A DNA stretch of 64,000 nt from assembly GCF_017916255.1 (NCBI RefSeq), contig NZ_CP072827.1:3410001-3474000 (forward strand), given 5' to 3'. Below the pieces are notes generated by a model. That model was not told the DNA's origin and did no database searches. It worked only from the letters and a program-made list of their open reading frames with translations. The first letter of the stretch is position 1; each line of letters starts with the position of its first letter. Made by a program: the position numbers and the translations under genes. This DNA is from Streptomyces mobaraensis NBRC 13819 = DSM 40847 (lineage in GTDB: Bacteria > Actinomycetota > Actinomycetes > Streptomycetales > Streptomycetaceae). This document shows positions 1 to 9,024 of this stretch, piece by piece.

Positions 1-1922
1 GCGAGCGTCACCGAGTCGACGCCGGGGCGGGTGCCGGCGGCCGTCACCCAGTGGACGCCCTCCGTGGGCACCCCGTAGGCGAAGCGGCGCGGGTGCGCGG
101 TGCCGTCGGCGGCGACGACGCGGTACGGGCGCTCGGTGACGGCGAGTCCGCCCGTCTCGTACGCCGGCCCGCCCTCCGTCGGGACGCGGTGCGGCGCGCA
201 CTGCCCGGTGTCGAGCAGGTGCCGGAGCAGCGGGTCCTCGGTGCGCCGCAGGTCGGGTTCGGGGAGCCGGGCCTCGATCAGCACCCGGGCCCGTACGGGC
301 TCCCCCGGCACCAGCGTCGACGAGGCGGTGAACGCGCCGGCCGCCGGGTCGAGGCGTACGTCGGTGCCGGGGCCGGTGACCTCCAGCAGGCCGGCCTCGA
401 CGAGCGCGGCCATCTCCTCGATCCGGGAGGCGGGCGGGCCGATGGAGAGGAAGGCGTTGAGCGGCGTGTACCAGCGCTCCAGTTCGTCGCGGTGGGAGGC
501 GCCGTCGAGCCCGGCGTGGTCCACGGCGAGCCGGATCTCGTTGCGGAGGTCGCGCAGCACGTCCAGGGCGGCCTTGAGGGGGCCGTCCACGTTCCCCTCG
601 CGGGCGGCGCGCGCGTCGGCCCGCAGCCGGTCGAGCAGCCAGCGGCGGAACTCCGCGCGGTCGGCGAAGTCGCGGCCCTTGTGCGGGGCGGCGAGCCGCT
701 CCCAGTCCCAGCGGTGGCGCGGGGCGATGCCGAAGGCGTCGAGGAGTTCCTCGCGCTCCCCGGCCGCGCCCGACCCGGAAGACCCCGACCCGGCCGTCCC
801 GGCGGCCAGGTACCGCTCGGTGAACTCGGCGCGCTCCGCGCCCCGGCCGAGGGCGGTCAGCAGGGTGCCGTAGTAGACGCTCTCCACCTCGGCGGCGATC
901 AGCGGCCAGAGGTCGGCGGTGAACCGGACCGGCTCCCCGTTCCGCGCGCGGGCGCGCAGCGCGTCGATGCGCTCCGGCGTGAGCAACCGGGGCAGATACC
1001 GCCCGGAGACGCCCTTCTGGTTCTCACCGCGCGCGTGGTACGGGACGCCGCGCCGCGAGAACGCGTACAGGCGCGGCTCGCGCCCGGACGGCCGGTAGGC
1101 GAGACCGCCGTCCTCCGCGCGGACGTAGGTGCCTCCCCGCCCGGTGGTGAACAGGGCCATGTAGTCGAAGAAGTTGAGCCCCAGACCGCGCAGCAGGACG
1201 GGGTCGCCGGGCTCGATGCCGTCCAGGTCGGCGTCGGCCGGGTTGACCGGCGGCAGATAGCTGAGCCCGTGCAGCCGCGCGAGGTGGGCGGCGCGCGCCT
1301 CGGGGACGGTGGGCCGCGCGGGGACGTGCCCCTGGGCGAGGACGACGGCGTCGAGCCCGTCGAGCCGCGTTCCGTCGGCGAGCAGCAGGCTCTGCGGCCC
1401 GCCCGCCGCGCCGAGCGCGTCGGTGAGCGCGACGGCGCGCGAGCGGTGTGTACGCACGGTGAGGTGCGCGGGGGCGCCCGACAGCACGCGCCGGTAGCAG
1501 TCGTGCAGATAGCGGCCGTAGAACGCGCGGGTGGGGTACGCGTCGGGGCCGAGCGCCCGCGCCTCCCGCAGCACCCAGTCGTCCTCGCCGGCGCACTCGG
1601 CCAGGGACGCCACGTCCCGGGCCCACTCGTACAGGGTGGGCCCGGGTTCCACGGGCCCGTCGATCCGCGAACTGCCGTCCGTGAACAGGGTGATCTGCGA
1701 GGCGACGGTGTTCATCAGCAGGTGCCGCGACTGGTCCGGGCGCCAGACGGCGCCCGCTCCCGGCAGCGCCGGGTCGACGAGGTGGACGGTCACCGCGCCG
1801 TGCGAGGGGGCGGCCCGCTCGTTGGCGCAGAGCCGCTCCAGTACGGAAAGGCCGCGTGGTCCCGCGCCCACCACGCATGTCTCGAAGGTGTCGGTCTGCG
1901 CACGAGGCGCTCGGGCAGCCAC
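1..1922 (-). CDS. FAD/NAD(P)-binding protein, C-terminus beyond window
   Basis: The N-terminus carries a Rossmann dinucleotide-binding signature (CVVGAGPRGLSVLERL), followed by a stretch typical of FAD/NAD(P)-binding domain proteins of the PF13454 type (LLMNTVASQITLFTD). That family resembles flavin-dependent N-hydroxylases and other oxidoreductases. The reading frame stays open to position 1, so at least 640 residues are present and the C-terminus lies outside. I chose the GTG at 1922 because a GGAG lies 8 nt upstream. The gene is the last one visible in the minus-strand biosynthetic cluster, downstream of the MFS transporter. A tailoring oxidation is inferred; the substrate cannot be told. 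Confidence 0.8.
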   Translation of the reverse strand, partial: MAARAPRAQTDTFETCVVGAGPRGLSVLERLCANERAAPSHGAVTVHLVDPALPGAGAVWRPDQSRHLLMNTVASQITLFTDGSSRIDGPVEPGPTLYEWARDVASLAECAGEDDWVLREARALGPDAYPTRAFYGRYLHDCYRRVLSGAPAHLTVRTHRSRAVALTDALGAAGGPQSLLLADGTRLDGLDAVVLAQGHVPARPTVPEARAAHLARLHGLSYLPPVNPADADLDGIEPGDPVLLRGLGLNFFDYMALFTTGRGGTYVRAEDGGLAYRPSGREPRLYAFSRRGVPYHARGENQKGVSGRYLPRLLTPERIDALRARARNGEPVRFTADLWPLIAAEVESVYYGTLLTALGRGAERAEFTERYLAAGTAGSGSSGSGAAGEREELLDAFGIAPRHRWDWERLAAPHKGRDFADRAEFRRWLLDRLRADARAAREGNVDGPLKAALDVLRDLRNEIRLAVDHAGLDGASHRDELERWYTPLNAFLSIGPPASRIEEMAALVEAGLLEVTGPGTDVRLDPAAGAFTASSTLVPGEPVRARVLIEARLPEPDLRRTEDPLLRHLLDTGQCAPHRVPTEGGPAYETGGLAVTERPYRVVAADGTAHPRRFAYGVPTEGVHWVTAAGTRPGVDSVTL

Positions 1923-2125
1923 GGAACGCGCTCCATTCGGTACGCCCGCGCGGACCGGTCGGACCGCGGGGGCAGGGGCTGTTGAGGGGGGTTGGCGGAC
2001 CGAGGGGGTTCGCCCCCGGTCCGTACGGGCGAGCGGGCGGGGCGATCGGCCACCGCGGCACGGCACTCCGGGCGAGGACGCCCGGCCGCCGCGGCACGAC
2101 GCGACGGCCGGGGCCCGGGCCCTGG

Positions 2126-3841
2126 TCAGCCGGTCGGCGACTCCTCGGAGGCGGCGGACCCGGCGGACGCGCGAGGCTTCCCGCCCCGGACCGGGCCGGC
2201 CGGATCCCCCGGCCCGTCGGCGGCCGCCGCCGTCCCGCCCCGCAGCCACACCAGCGCGACGACGGCGGAGAGCAGGCCGATGCCGGCCGTCAGCCACATG
2301 GTGGTCTGGAGGGCGTCGAGGAACGCGTCCGCCGCCCGGTCGAGGATGGTCCGGGCCGACCGGACGGCGGGCAGCAGCTCCTTGAGCTCCGCCTGCGACG
2401 CGGCGTCCCGGGCGCCCTGGAGCTCCCCCGCCCGCTCGGTCACCTCGCGCAGCGCGCCCGCCGTGCTGCCGAGGGAGTCCCCGGCCTGGTCGCGGACGGA
2501 GGCGGGCAGCGGGTCGGTGGTGTCGCCGAGCTTGTGGCGGTACACCGCGCCGAGGACCGCGCCGAGCACGGCGATGCCCAGGGCGCTGCCGACGTGCCGC
2601 GCGGTGTTGGCGAGGGCGCTGCCGGCGCCCGCCTTCTCCTCCGGGACCATGGCGACGGTCGCCGCCATCGCCGCCGAGAACGCCAGGCCGAAGCCGAGGC
2701 CGCCGACGAACTGGGCGGCGCCGAACCGCCAGATGGGCGTGGACGCGCCGAGCAGGCCGATCAGCCCCAGCCCGGCGGACATCAGCACCGCGCCCACCGC
2801 GATGGCGGAGGCCGCGCCGAACCGCTTCACCAGTCCGTCGCTCACCCCGGCGCTGATCATCGAGCCGACGGCGAGCGGCAGCATCAGCAGCCCGGAGTCC
2901 AACGGGCTGTAGCCGCGCAGGATCTGAAGGTAGAAGACGACGACGAAGCTGGCGCCCATCGCGGTGAAGAAGATGATCGCGAGGGCTCCGGAGCCCGCCG
3001 CGAACCGCGGCCTGCGCAGCAGCCCGAGGTCGACGGCCGGGTTGGCGGCCCGCCGTTCCACCTTCGCCAGGACGGCGTAGAGGAGGACGCTCGCGACCAG
3101 CGGCACCCAGACGACCGCATCCGCGAGGGTGGAGCGTTCGCCGCCCTCGATGATGCCGAACACCAGGGCGCCGGTGGCCGCGGTGGAGAGCAGGACGCCG
3201 GGGAGGTCGATCCGGGCGGTGCTGTTCCCGCCGCGGTTCTCCGGCACGCAGAAGACGATCAGGCCGATCGCCACCAGCACGAACGGCACGTTCACCAGCA
3301 GGGCGGAGCCCCACCAGAAGTGCTCCAGCAGGGCGCCGCCGATGATCGGGCCGGCGGCGATGCCGACGCCGGCCGCGGCCGACCAGAGGCCGATGGCCTT
3401 GGCCCGCTCGTGCCGCGGCACGGCGGTGGTGATCACGGCCATGGTGCAGCCCGGCACCACCGCCGCTCCGACGCCCATCGCGGCCCGCCAGCCGATGAGT
3501 TGGCCCGCGCTCCCGGACCACGCGCCGGCGGCGGAGACCAGGGCGAAGAACACCAGCCCGGCGACCAGCACCTTGCGCCGCCCGTAGCGGTCGCCCAGCA
3601 GTCCGGCGGTGAGCAGCAGGGCCGCGAAGGTGAGCGTGTAGGCGTCCATCGACCACTGGAGCGAGGCGTTGGAGGCGTCCAGGTCCTTCTGGATGGAGGC
3701 CAGGGCCACGGTCAGGACGGTGTTGTCCATGACGGCGATGAACATGCACAGCGACATCGCACCGACGATCAGCCACCTGCGGGGGTGACCGGCCTCCGAT
3801 GGCCCTGGCGCCGTACCGCTGCTCTCGGTCTCGGTTGTCAT
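2126..3841 (-). CDS. MFS drug/metabolite exporter, DHA2 (14-TM) type
   Basis: This 571-residue integral membrane protein begins with a first helix containing DNTVLTVALASIQ and a GDRYGRRK motif A loop, features of the DHA2 drug:H+ antiporter family. About 14 hydrophobic segments run through residues 25-540. A long loop near residues 430-500 and a charged C-terminal tail (PVRGGKPR) follow. The start is ATG with GAGAGGAAAG just upstream. It lies 100 nt downstream of the acyl ligase gene in the same orientation. A role in self-resistance or in export of the product of this cluster is the natural inference. Confidence 0.9.
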   Translation of the reverse strand: MTTETESSGTAPGPSEAGHPRRWLIVGAMSLCMFIAVMDNTVLTVALASIQKDLDASNASLQWSMDAYTLTFAALLLTAGLLGDRYGRRKVLVAGLVFFALVSAAGAWSGSAGQLIGWRAAMGVGAAVVPGCTMAVITTAVPRHERAKAIGLWSAAAGVGIAAGPIIGGALLEHFWWGSALLVNVPFVLVAIGLIVFCVPENRGGNSTARIDLPGVLLSTAATGALVFGIIEGGERSTLADAVVWVPLVASVLLYAVLAKVERRAANPAVDLGLLRRPRFAAGSGALAIIFFTAMGASFVVVFYLQILRGYSPLDSGLLMLPLAVGSMISAGVSDGLVKRFGAASAIAVGAVLMSAGLGLIGLLGASTPIWRFGAAQFVGGLGFGLAFSAAMAATVAMVPEEKAGAGSALANTARHVGSALGIAVLGAVLGAVYRHKLGDTTDPLPASVRDQAGDSLGSTAGALREVTERAGELQGARDAASQAELKELLPAVRSARTILDRAADAFLDALQTTMWLTAGIGLLSAVVALVWLRGGTAAAADGPGDPAGPVRGGKPRASAGSAASEESPTG

Positions 3842-3941
3842 CTTTCCTCTCAGCGGGTCGGCCGGCCGGACGGCACGGCGCGCGGACGTGCCCGCGAGCG
3901 GGGTCCGCGCGCCGCGCCCTCGCGGCCGGTTGACGTGACCG

Positions 3942-5645
3942 CTACGTCCAGGTGCCGTAACCGATGCCGTCGGCGTCCTTGAGCAGCTGCTCGCGGAGCA
4001 TGACGCGGCGCACCTTCCACGTGGCGGTTCGGGGGAACTCGTCCCACCGGATGTGGATGGGCTCGGCCATCTCCGGCAGGTCCGCAGTGGCCGCGCGCCA
4101 CTGCGCCTCGGTCACCGGCTGGTCGAACTGGGAGCTGTAGACGGGCTGCGGCTTCCCGCCCGCGACGGCGAGGACGATCACCTCGGTGGTCCGCGGCAGC
4201 CGGTCCAGCAGCACGTCCTCGATCTCCAGGGCGCTGGCGCCGGGGATCCGGTCGACCTCGCGGTCGATGAGCCGGACGGCGCCGAGGCGGTTGATCACCG
4301 CCATGTCGCCGAGGTTCCACCAGTGGCCCTCGCGCTTGAGGTCGTGCCGCTCCTTCTCGCCGACGTAGGTGAGGCAGCGGCCCGGCGCGGAGAACTGGAT
4401 CAGGCCGACCTCGCCCCGGCGCACCGGGATGCCCGTGTCCGGGTCGACGGCGCGGAGCCTGCCGAAGCCCGGGACGGGCCAGCCGAGGACCTGGGTGGGC
4501 GGCGGACGGTGGCCGCGCCGCTTGACCGAGCCGCGCGTGTACGGGCGGATGGCCACCGCGCCGGCCTCGGTCTGGCTCCAGGACTGCACCCAGACGGGCA
4601 GCTTCCGCTCGGTCGCGGCGAGGAAGGTGCGCACGGTGCGGGTGTGGATGGCGTCGAAGGAGTTGACGAAGACGCGCACGTTGGCGAACGGCTTGGCCGG
4701 GTCCTGTGCCAACTCCTCCCAGGCGAGGAAGGCGTTGGGCAGCGTCTCGACGAACGTCGGCTTGTGCTCGACGAGCAGGTCGCGGACGACCGGCGCGAGC
4801 GGGTCCGACATCATGACGAGCTTGGGCGCGACGGTCGCCAGCGGCAGCAGCCCGGTGATGATGCGCTGGTGCGAGTACGGCTCGCAGAACGCGACGGTGT
4901 CGTCGTCCCGCAGCCGGAAGAACGGCCACCGCTCGGCCTCGACCAGCCCCAGCGAGTACAGCGACTCGGCCGAGTGCAGCACCAGCTTGGGGACACCGGT
5001 GGTGCCCGAGGTGTGGGTGATGACCATCGGCTCTTCCCAAGCGCGCAGCCGGGGTTCGACGACCGGGCCGCCGCGCAGCCCGTCGAAGGAGACGACGTCG
5101 GGCCGGTCCTCCGGGACGTCGTCGACGCAGGCCGTCTTCTCAGTGAGCTCGGCGACGGCCTCCTTGTCCAGGCCCATCCGCTCCAGCGCCTGCCGGTCCG
5201 TGATCAGGAACGGCTTCTCCAGCCGGCCGAGCATCACCGCGAGGGTGCGCGCGTCGTGGTGGTCGGTGATCAGCGCGGGCACGGCGCCGATCCGCGCGGC
5301 GGCGGAGGCGAGCAGGGCGACGTCGAGGTGGTTCCGCTTCACGACGGCGACCCGGTCCCACTCCCGCACCCCCAGCGCGTGCAGCCGGGACGCGAGGTCG
5401 TCGACGAGCGCGGCCCACTGCAGGTAGCTGCGCTCCAGCGGACCGTCGCGGTCCACGTCGGGGGCGCGGTCGACGATGACCGGGTTGCGGGGGTGCCGCT
5501 GGGCGGCGAGGTGCCAGACCTCGCCTATGCGGCCGGTGATGGGGACTCGGGAGAGGGGGGTGAGGCGTTTGCGGTAGCGGGTGGGGGCGTAGTCGGTGAG
5601 GAAGGTGGGGCGCGTGCGCTTGGCTTGTGTGGTTTCTGCGGTCAT
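3942..5645 (-). CDS. AMP-dependent acyl-CoA/ACP ligase (ANL superfamily)
   Basis: A 567-residue adenylate-forming enzyme. The P-loop core THTSGTTGVPKL lies near residues 210-221, the motif around SWSQTEAG is present, and the RLIDREVDRIPG segment near the hinge is followed by a short C-terminal lid. It would activate a carboxylic acid as acyl-AMP and pass it to CoA or to a carrier protein such as the ACP encoded just upstream. I chose the ATG at 5645 because AGGTGG lies 5 nt before it; a longer in-frame extension runs into the intergenic repeat and lacks a good site. The terminal Lys expected in such ligases may be the one in TWKVRRVML. Confidence 0.88.
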   Translation of the reverse strand: MTAETTQAKRTRPTFLTDYAPTRYRKRLTPLSRVPITGRIGEVWHLAAQRHPRNPVIVDRAPDVDRDGPLERSYLQWAALVDDLASRLHALGVREWDRVAVVKRNHLDVALLASAAARIGAVPALITDHHDARTLAVMLGRLEKPFLITDRQALERMGLDKEAVAELTEKTACVDDVPEDRPDVVSFDGLRGGPVVEPRLRAWEEPMVITHTSGTTGVPKLVLHSAESLYSLGLVEAERWPFFRLRDDDTVAFCEPYSHQRIITGLLPLATVAPKLVMMSDPLAPVVRDLLVEHKPTFVETLPNAFLAWEELAQDPAKPFANVRVFVNSFDAIHTRTVRTFLAATERKLPVWVQSWSQTEAGAVAIRPYTRGSVKRRGHRPPPTQVLGWPVPGFGRLRAVDPDTGIPVRRGEVGLIQFSAPGRCLTYVGEKERHDLKREGHWWNLGDMAVINRLGAVRLIDREVDRIPGASALEIEDVLLDRLPRTTEVIVLAVAGGKPQPVYSSQFDQPVTEAQWRAATADLPEMAEPIHIRWDEFPRTATWKVRRVMLREQLLKDADGIGYGTWT

Positions 5646-5692
5646 GGGGTCCACCTGTGGTCGTGAGTGAACGTTGCTGTGGGGGGAGTTGG

Positions 5693-5862
5693 GGGTGCCC
5701 CTGTCCCGCCCTTTCACCGTTTCTTGCGGGGGCAAGCCCCCCGCAACCCCCGGGGACGGGCTATCCAGCCCGTCCGGCGTTTGAGGACGAGCGGCGAAGC
5801 CGCGAAAAGGGGGGGTCTGGGGCGCAGCCCCAGGAAACGGCGAAGGGGTGGGACTGGGGCGA
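5693..5862. repeat. Dispersed palindromic intergenic element, copy A
   Basis: A G-rich imperfect palindrome between the ligase and ACP genes. The core GTCCGGCGTTTGAGGAC is at 5772-5788. The left arm (CCGCCCTTTCACCGTTTCTTGC) has an inverted, degenerate partner on the right (GGAAACGGCGAAGGGGTGGG). The same core and an arm recur at 30121-30225 in the window. I know this motif as a common short interspersed intergenic sequence in Streptomyces chromosomes; its function is unknown. Its position inside an otherwise tightly packed operon could affect mRNA stability. Confidence 0.7.
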
Positions 5863-5871
5863 ACCCCCCGG

Positions 5872-6135
5872 CTATCCGGCCCGCACCGCCGCCCCCTCCG
5901 CGATGTACCGAGCCATCCCCTCCAGCGACCCGATCACCGCCTCCTCCACATCGTCGTCCCAGATCAGATCGAACTCGTCCTCGACCGCGACCAGGAACTC
6001 CATCAGCCGCACCGACGTCAGCCCGAGGTTCCGGAGCGATCCCGGACCCGTCTCGGTGACCGGCCGGCCGTCCAGCTCGACGGCGGCGACCCGCTCCAGC
6101 AGGGCGACCAGCCGGTTCAGCACCTCGTCCGTCAT
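5872..6135 (-). CDS. Acyl carrier protein (first of two in cluster)
   Basis: An 87-residue acidic helical protein of carrier-protein size. The phosphopantetheine attachment site is Ser41 in NLGLTSVRLMEF, followed by an acidic helix II-III region (VEDEFDLIWDDD). The ATG overlaps the stop of the upstream hydrolase gene by 4 nt (ATGA), implying translational coupling. It is presumably charged either by the AMP-ligase downstream or by the amino acid:ACP ligase upstream in the operon. It is distinct from the other ACP at 10208-10495, so the pathway probably keeps two different thioester intermediates. Confidence 0.85.
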   Translation of the reverse strand: MTDEVLNRLVALLERVAAVELDGRPVTETGPGSLRNLGLTSVRLMEFLVAVEDEFDLIWDDDVEEAVIGSLEGMARYIAEGAAVRAG

Positions 6136-7034
6136 ACGAGCGCTCCCGCCGCCCGCGGCACGAACGTCTCCGGGAACCCGCCGCCTTCGACGGACGCCAC
6201 GAACCGGGCGATCGCGTCCTGGAAGTCGTCCGGCCGCTCGAAGTACGGCAGGTGCCCGCACTCCTCGATGATCTCGACGGCGGCGCTCTTCAGCAGCCCG
6301 GCGACGTTCCGCAGCGTCGACTCGGTCGTCGAGAAGTCGTCGTCGCCGCTGAGCAGCAGCGTCGGCGCGGAGATCCGCTCCAGCAGCTCCGCCTTGTCCT
6401 CCGCCTCCAGCGCCTCGCGCAGGTTGGCGGCGAGCTGGGCCGTGGAGTTCATGGCGAGGAAGCGCTCGCGGAGGGCGAGGTAGGCGCCGGAGCCGCCCTC
6501 GGCGATGGCCTTCTCGCCGAAGACCAGCGGGTAGATGAGGTCGAACAGGGCCCGCGGCCCGCCCGTCTCCAGCGCGTTCAGCCAGGACTTGGCAATGCGG
6601 CGGCGGCGCGACGAGCCCTTCGGGCTGAGCGGCGGGCCGACGAGCACCAGGCCGGCCACCCGGTCGGGGTGGGCGACGGCGAAGTCGCGGCAGATCAGCG
6701 TGGAGATGGAGGTGCCGACCAGGTACGTCTTCTCGATCCCCAGCCCGTCCAGCAGCGACCGCAGGTCGTCGGCGTGCCGGGCGAAGTCGGCCGGCTTGCT
6801 CTCCGAGGCGCCCTGGTTGCGCAGGTCGTAGGTGAGCAGCCGGTGGCCGTCCACCAGGGAACCGGTGAAGTTCCGCCAGGCCGTGCTGACCACGTAGATG
6901 GTGGAGACGAAGGTGACCACCGGGCCGCTCTCGCCGCGCACCTCGTAGTACAGCTTGCAGCCGTCCTCCGTCTCGTGGAGGTCCTGCTTGCCGTCGTAGG
7001 CGAGGTCCCAGGACTCGATGCCTTCGCGCTTCAC
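6132..7034 (-). CDS. Alpha/beta hydrolase
   Basis: A 300-residue alpha/beta-hydrolase-fold protein. The nucleophile elbow is GTSIS with Ser109; an acid residue is offered by SGDDDFS and the catalytic His by ECGHLPYFERP near the C-terminus. The start is a GTG that overlaps the reductase stop codon by 4 nt (GTGA), with GGAAGGGAAAG upstream. In a carrier-protein pathway it could act as an editing or releasing thioesterase or in hydrolysis of an ester intermediate; this is inference. The N-terminus lacks a signal peptide, so it is cytoplasmic. Confidence 0.85.
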   Translation of the reverse strand: MKREGIESWDLAYDGKQDLHETEDGCKLYYEVRGESGPVVTFVSTIYVVSTAWRNFTGSLVDGHRLLTYDLRNQGASESKPADFARHADDLRSLLDGLGIEKTYLVGTSISTLICRDFAVAHPDRVAGLVLVGPPLSPKGSSRRRRIAKSWLNALETGGPRALFDLIYPLVFGEKAIAEGGSGAYLALRERFLAMNSTAQLAANLREALEAEDKAELLERISAPTLLLSGDDDFSTTESTLRNVAGLLKSAAVEIIEECGHLPYFERPDDFQDAIARFVASVEGGGFPETFVPRAAGALV

Positions 7035-8155
7035 GCGTTCTTTCCCTTCCGTGCGCGGTGGTGCTCCAGGTACCAGCCGATGAACTCGGCGAGCCGCTCG
7101 CGCGGCAGGGCGTGGCTGAGGACGTCGTCGTCGCCGAGCAGCTTCTGCACGTTGGCGACGTCGAACTCCTTGGTGCCGTTGACGTACGAGCGGTAGAACT
7201 CGACGCGCTCGTCGACCCGTTCGTCGATGAGCGTGAACTCGTCGGTGCTGTCGACGTAGTGCGGGTGCTTGATCGCGAGCTGGTCGCACAGCTCCGCGAG
7301 GGTGTCGCCGACGGTCGGCTGCTCGGTGTTGGCCAGGTGGTAGACGTCGGTGGGGCCGTCCGCCAGGGCCACGCCGACGGCCGCCGAGACGACGAGGTCG
7401 ACGGGGATGAAGTTGACCAGCGCGTCCTCGGTGGCGCGGAGCCGCAGCGGGCGGAAGACCAGCATGTCGCCGAGGGTGGCGCGGACCTCCGAGCGGGCCT
7501 TCTGAAGGCCCTTCACAAAGCCGTAGAGGCCGGTGAAGCTGGTCGCCGCGAAGGTGCGGCTGTGACCGATGACGATGCTGGGGCGGAAGATGCGGGTGCG
7601 CTCGAACCCGGCCGCGTACACCGCCCGTTCGGCCTGGATCTTGCTGTGCTCGTAGGCGTTGTTGCTGACCACGCCTTCCCCGACCCGCTCGGCGGGGATG
7701 AAGCCGGTGCGGTCGCCGGCCACGTAGGCCGTGGAGACGTAGTTGAACGTGGGCGACTTCAGCGCCCGGGCCAGCTCCAGGACGTGCTGGGTGCCGCCGA
7801 GGTTGTCGCGGAGGATCTCCTCCCGGCGGTGCTCCTCGTAGGCGAGCGAGGCGGCGACGTGCCAGACCTGCTCGACCTCGGGCAGCGCCGCCGCGTCCAC
7901 GCCGCACGCCTCGGCGGTGAGGTCGCCGGCCACGGCGTGGCAGCGGGTGGCGATGGCCTCGTCGAGGTCCGTGATCCCGTACGAGGCGGCGGCCGTGGTC
8001 AGCGCCGAGCGCAGCCGCTCGTCGGCGGAGAGGTCCTGGCGCGGCCGGACGACGCAGTGGATCTCGGCGTCGGTCCGGGCGAGGAGTTCGAGGACGAGGG
8101 CGCCGCCGACGAAACCGGTGGCACCGGTGACCAGGTGGTGGGGGACGTGCGTCAT
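7031..8155 (-). CDS. NAD(P)-dependent thioester-reductase-like SDR
   Basis: A 374-residue extended SDR of the NAD_binding_4 (male sterility / Lys2 reductase domain) type. The cofactor loop TGATGFVGG is at residues 10-18 and the catalytic Tyr-Lys pair is in the YEHSK motif. Stand-alone relatives reduce acyl-thioesters to aldehydes or alcohols, so a reductive release of a carrier-bound chain is plausible. The alternative is a sugar-epimerase-like role. It overlaps both neighbours by 4 nt and so is an integral part of the operon. Confidence 0.83.
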   Translation of the reverse strand: MTHVPHHLVTGATGFVGGALVLELLARTDAEIHCVVRPRQDLSADERLRSALTTAAASYGITDLDEAIATRCHAVAGDLTAEACGVDAAALPEVEQVWHVAASLAYEEHRREEILRDNLGGTQHVLELARALKSPTFNYVSTAYVAGDRTGFIPAERVGEGVVSNNAYEHSKIQAERAVYAAGFERTRIFRPSIVIGHSRTFAATSFTGLYGFVKGLQKARSEVRATLGDMLVFRPLRLRATEDALVNFIPVDLVVSAAVGVALADGPTDVYHLANTEQPTVGDTLAELCDQLAIKHPHYVDSTDEFTLIDERVDERVEFYRSYVNGTKEFDVANVQKLLGDDDVLSHALPRERLAEFIGWYLEHHRARKGKNA

Positions 8156-9024
8156 GCCGGGCTCCCGGAGGTGGGCAGGGCCGCGGCGAGCGCGGGCCAG
8201 TCGTTCAGGTCGTCGCCGTGGGCGTTGATCAGGGCGAGCGCGATGCGCTCCAGGCCGAAGGCGGCGCAGGCGCTGTGCGCGGTGCCGCCGCCGGGCAGCC
8301 GGACGGCGAACCGGGCGCCCAGGTGGTCCTTGTGGCAGTTGGCGGAGGCGATGGCCGTGCCGGGGTCCTCGGGGGACACCTTGGCCACGAACTCGTACTT
8401 CAGGTCCTGCTCCAGCTGGCTGGCGCGCATCAGGCGCCCACCGGGCCCGAAGAACGGATCGGTGGCCGACTTCACCTCGACGGCCACGCCCAGCTCGGCG
8501 AAGAGCTTCTCGCCGCGCTCGATCCAGGCGTTCCGCCAGGCGGTCACCGGCTCCTCGGCGCCGACGGTGACGAACTCGCGCATCCGGAACGTCCGGAACC
8601 GGCCGAGCTCGCTGGTGGCCTCGTGGCGGTAGCAGTAGCCGGCCACGTCGAAGTGGGCCTGCCCCTCGACCGTGCCGTCGGCGAGCCCGGGGTAGACCGG
8701 GTAGCAGGCGGCGGGCGCCAGCACGACGCCGTCGGCGTCCCCCTCCGTGGCATTCTGCGGGGCCATGGCGTTCACCGAGCCCAGCAGGTGCGGGAACGAC
8801 TCCGCGTACTCGGCGCGGTCGATGAGGGACCGGGAGAGCACCGGCGGGTGCCAGACCGGCCCCTCGGTGCCGCCCAGGGCGGTCAGCCGGGCCTGGAGAC
8901 CGGCGATCACCGCCTCGAACTTCGGGGTGAAGCGGTGGGTCCCCACCGCGCCGGCGGGCAGCGCCCAGCCCCCGGCCGTCAGGTCGTCGGCGGCGCGGGC
9001 CGCCGGCGTGTCGATGCTCGTCAT
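8152..9024 (-). CDS. Amino acid--[acyl-carrier-protein] ligase (class II aaRS-like)
   Basis: A 290-residue relative of the catalytic core of atypical seryl-tRNA synthetases that lacks a tRNA-binding arm. Motif 2 is visible as FRTFRMREFVTVG and motif 3 as AFGLERIALAL. Cys107, Glu150 and Cys253 match the spacing of the zinc ligands described for the Bradyrhizobium enzyme (Cys131, Glu176, Cys279). Characterised relatives adenylate glycine or alanine and load it onto the phosphopantetheine of a small carrier protein. The start ATG overlaps the dehydrogenase stop (ATGA). The likely partner is the ACP at 10208-10495, two genes upstream. Substrate identity is inferred from the family only. Confidence 0.85.
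   Translation of the reverse strand: MTSIDTPAARAADDLTAGGWALPAGAVGTHRFTPKFEAVIAGLQARLTALGGTEGPVWHPPVLSRSLIDRAEYAESFPHLLGSVNAMAPQNATEGDADGVVLAPAACYPVYPGLADGTVEGQAHFDVAGYCYRHEATSELGRFRTFRMREFVTVGAEEPVTAWRNAWIERGEKLFAELGVAVEVKSATDPFFGPGGRLMRASQLEQDLKYEFVAKVSPEDPGTAIASANCHKDHLGARFAVRLPGGGTAHSACAAFGLERIALALINAHGDDLNDWPALAAALPTSGSPA

Noticed and set aside
51..1985. Long plus-strand open frame of 644 codons
   Set aside because: It is antisense to the FAD/NAD(P)-binding gene; composition is a Gly/Arg/Val-rich shadow with no domain, and the minus strand has clear motifs.
1856..3982. 708-codon plus-strand frame over the MFS gene
   Set aside because: Low-complexity Arg/Gly/Glu/Gln translation, antisense to a well-supported 14-helix transporter.
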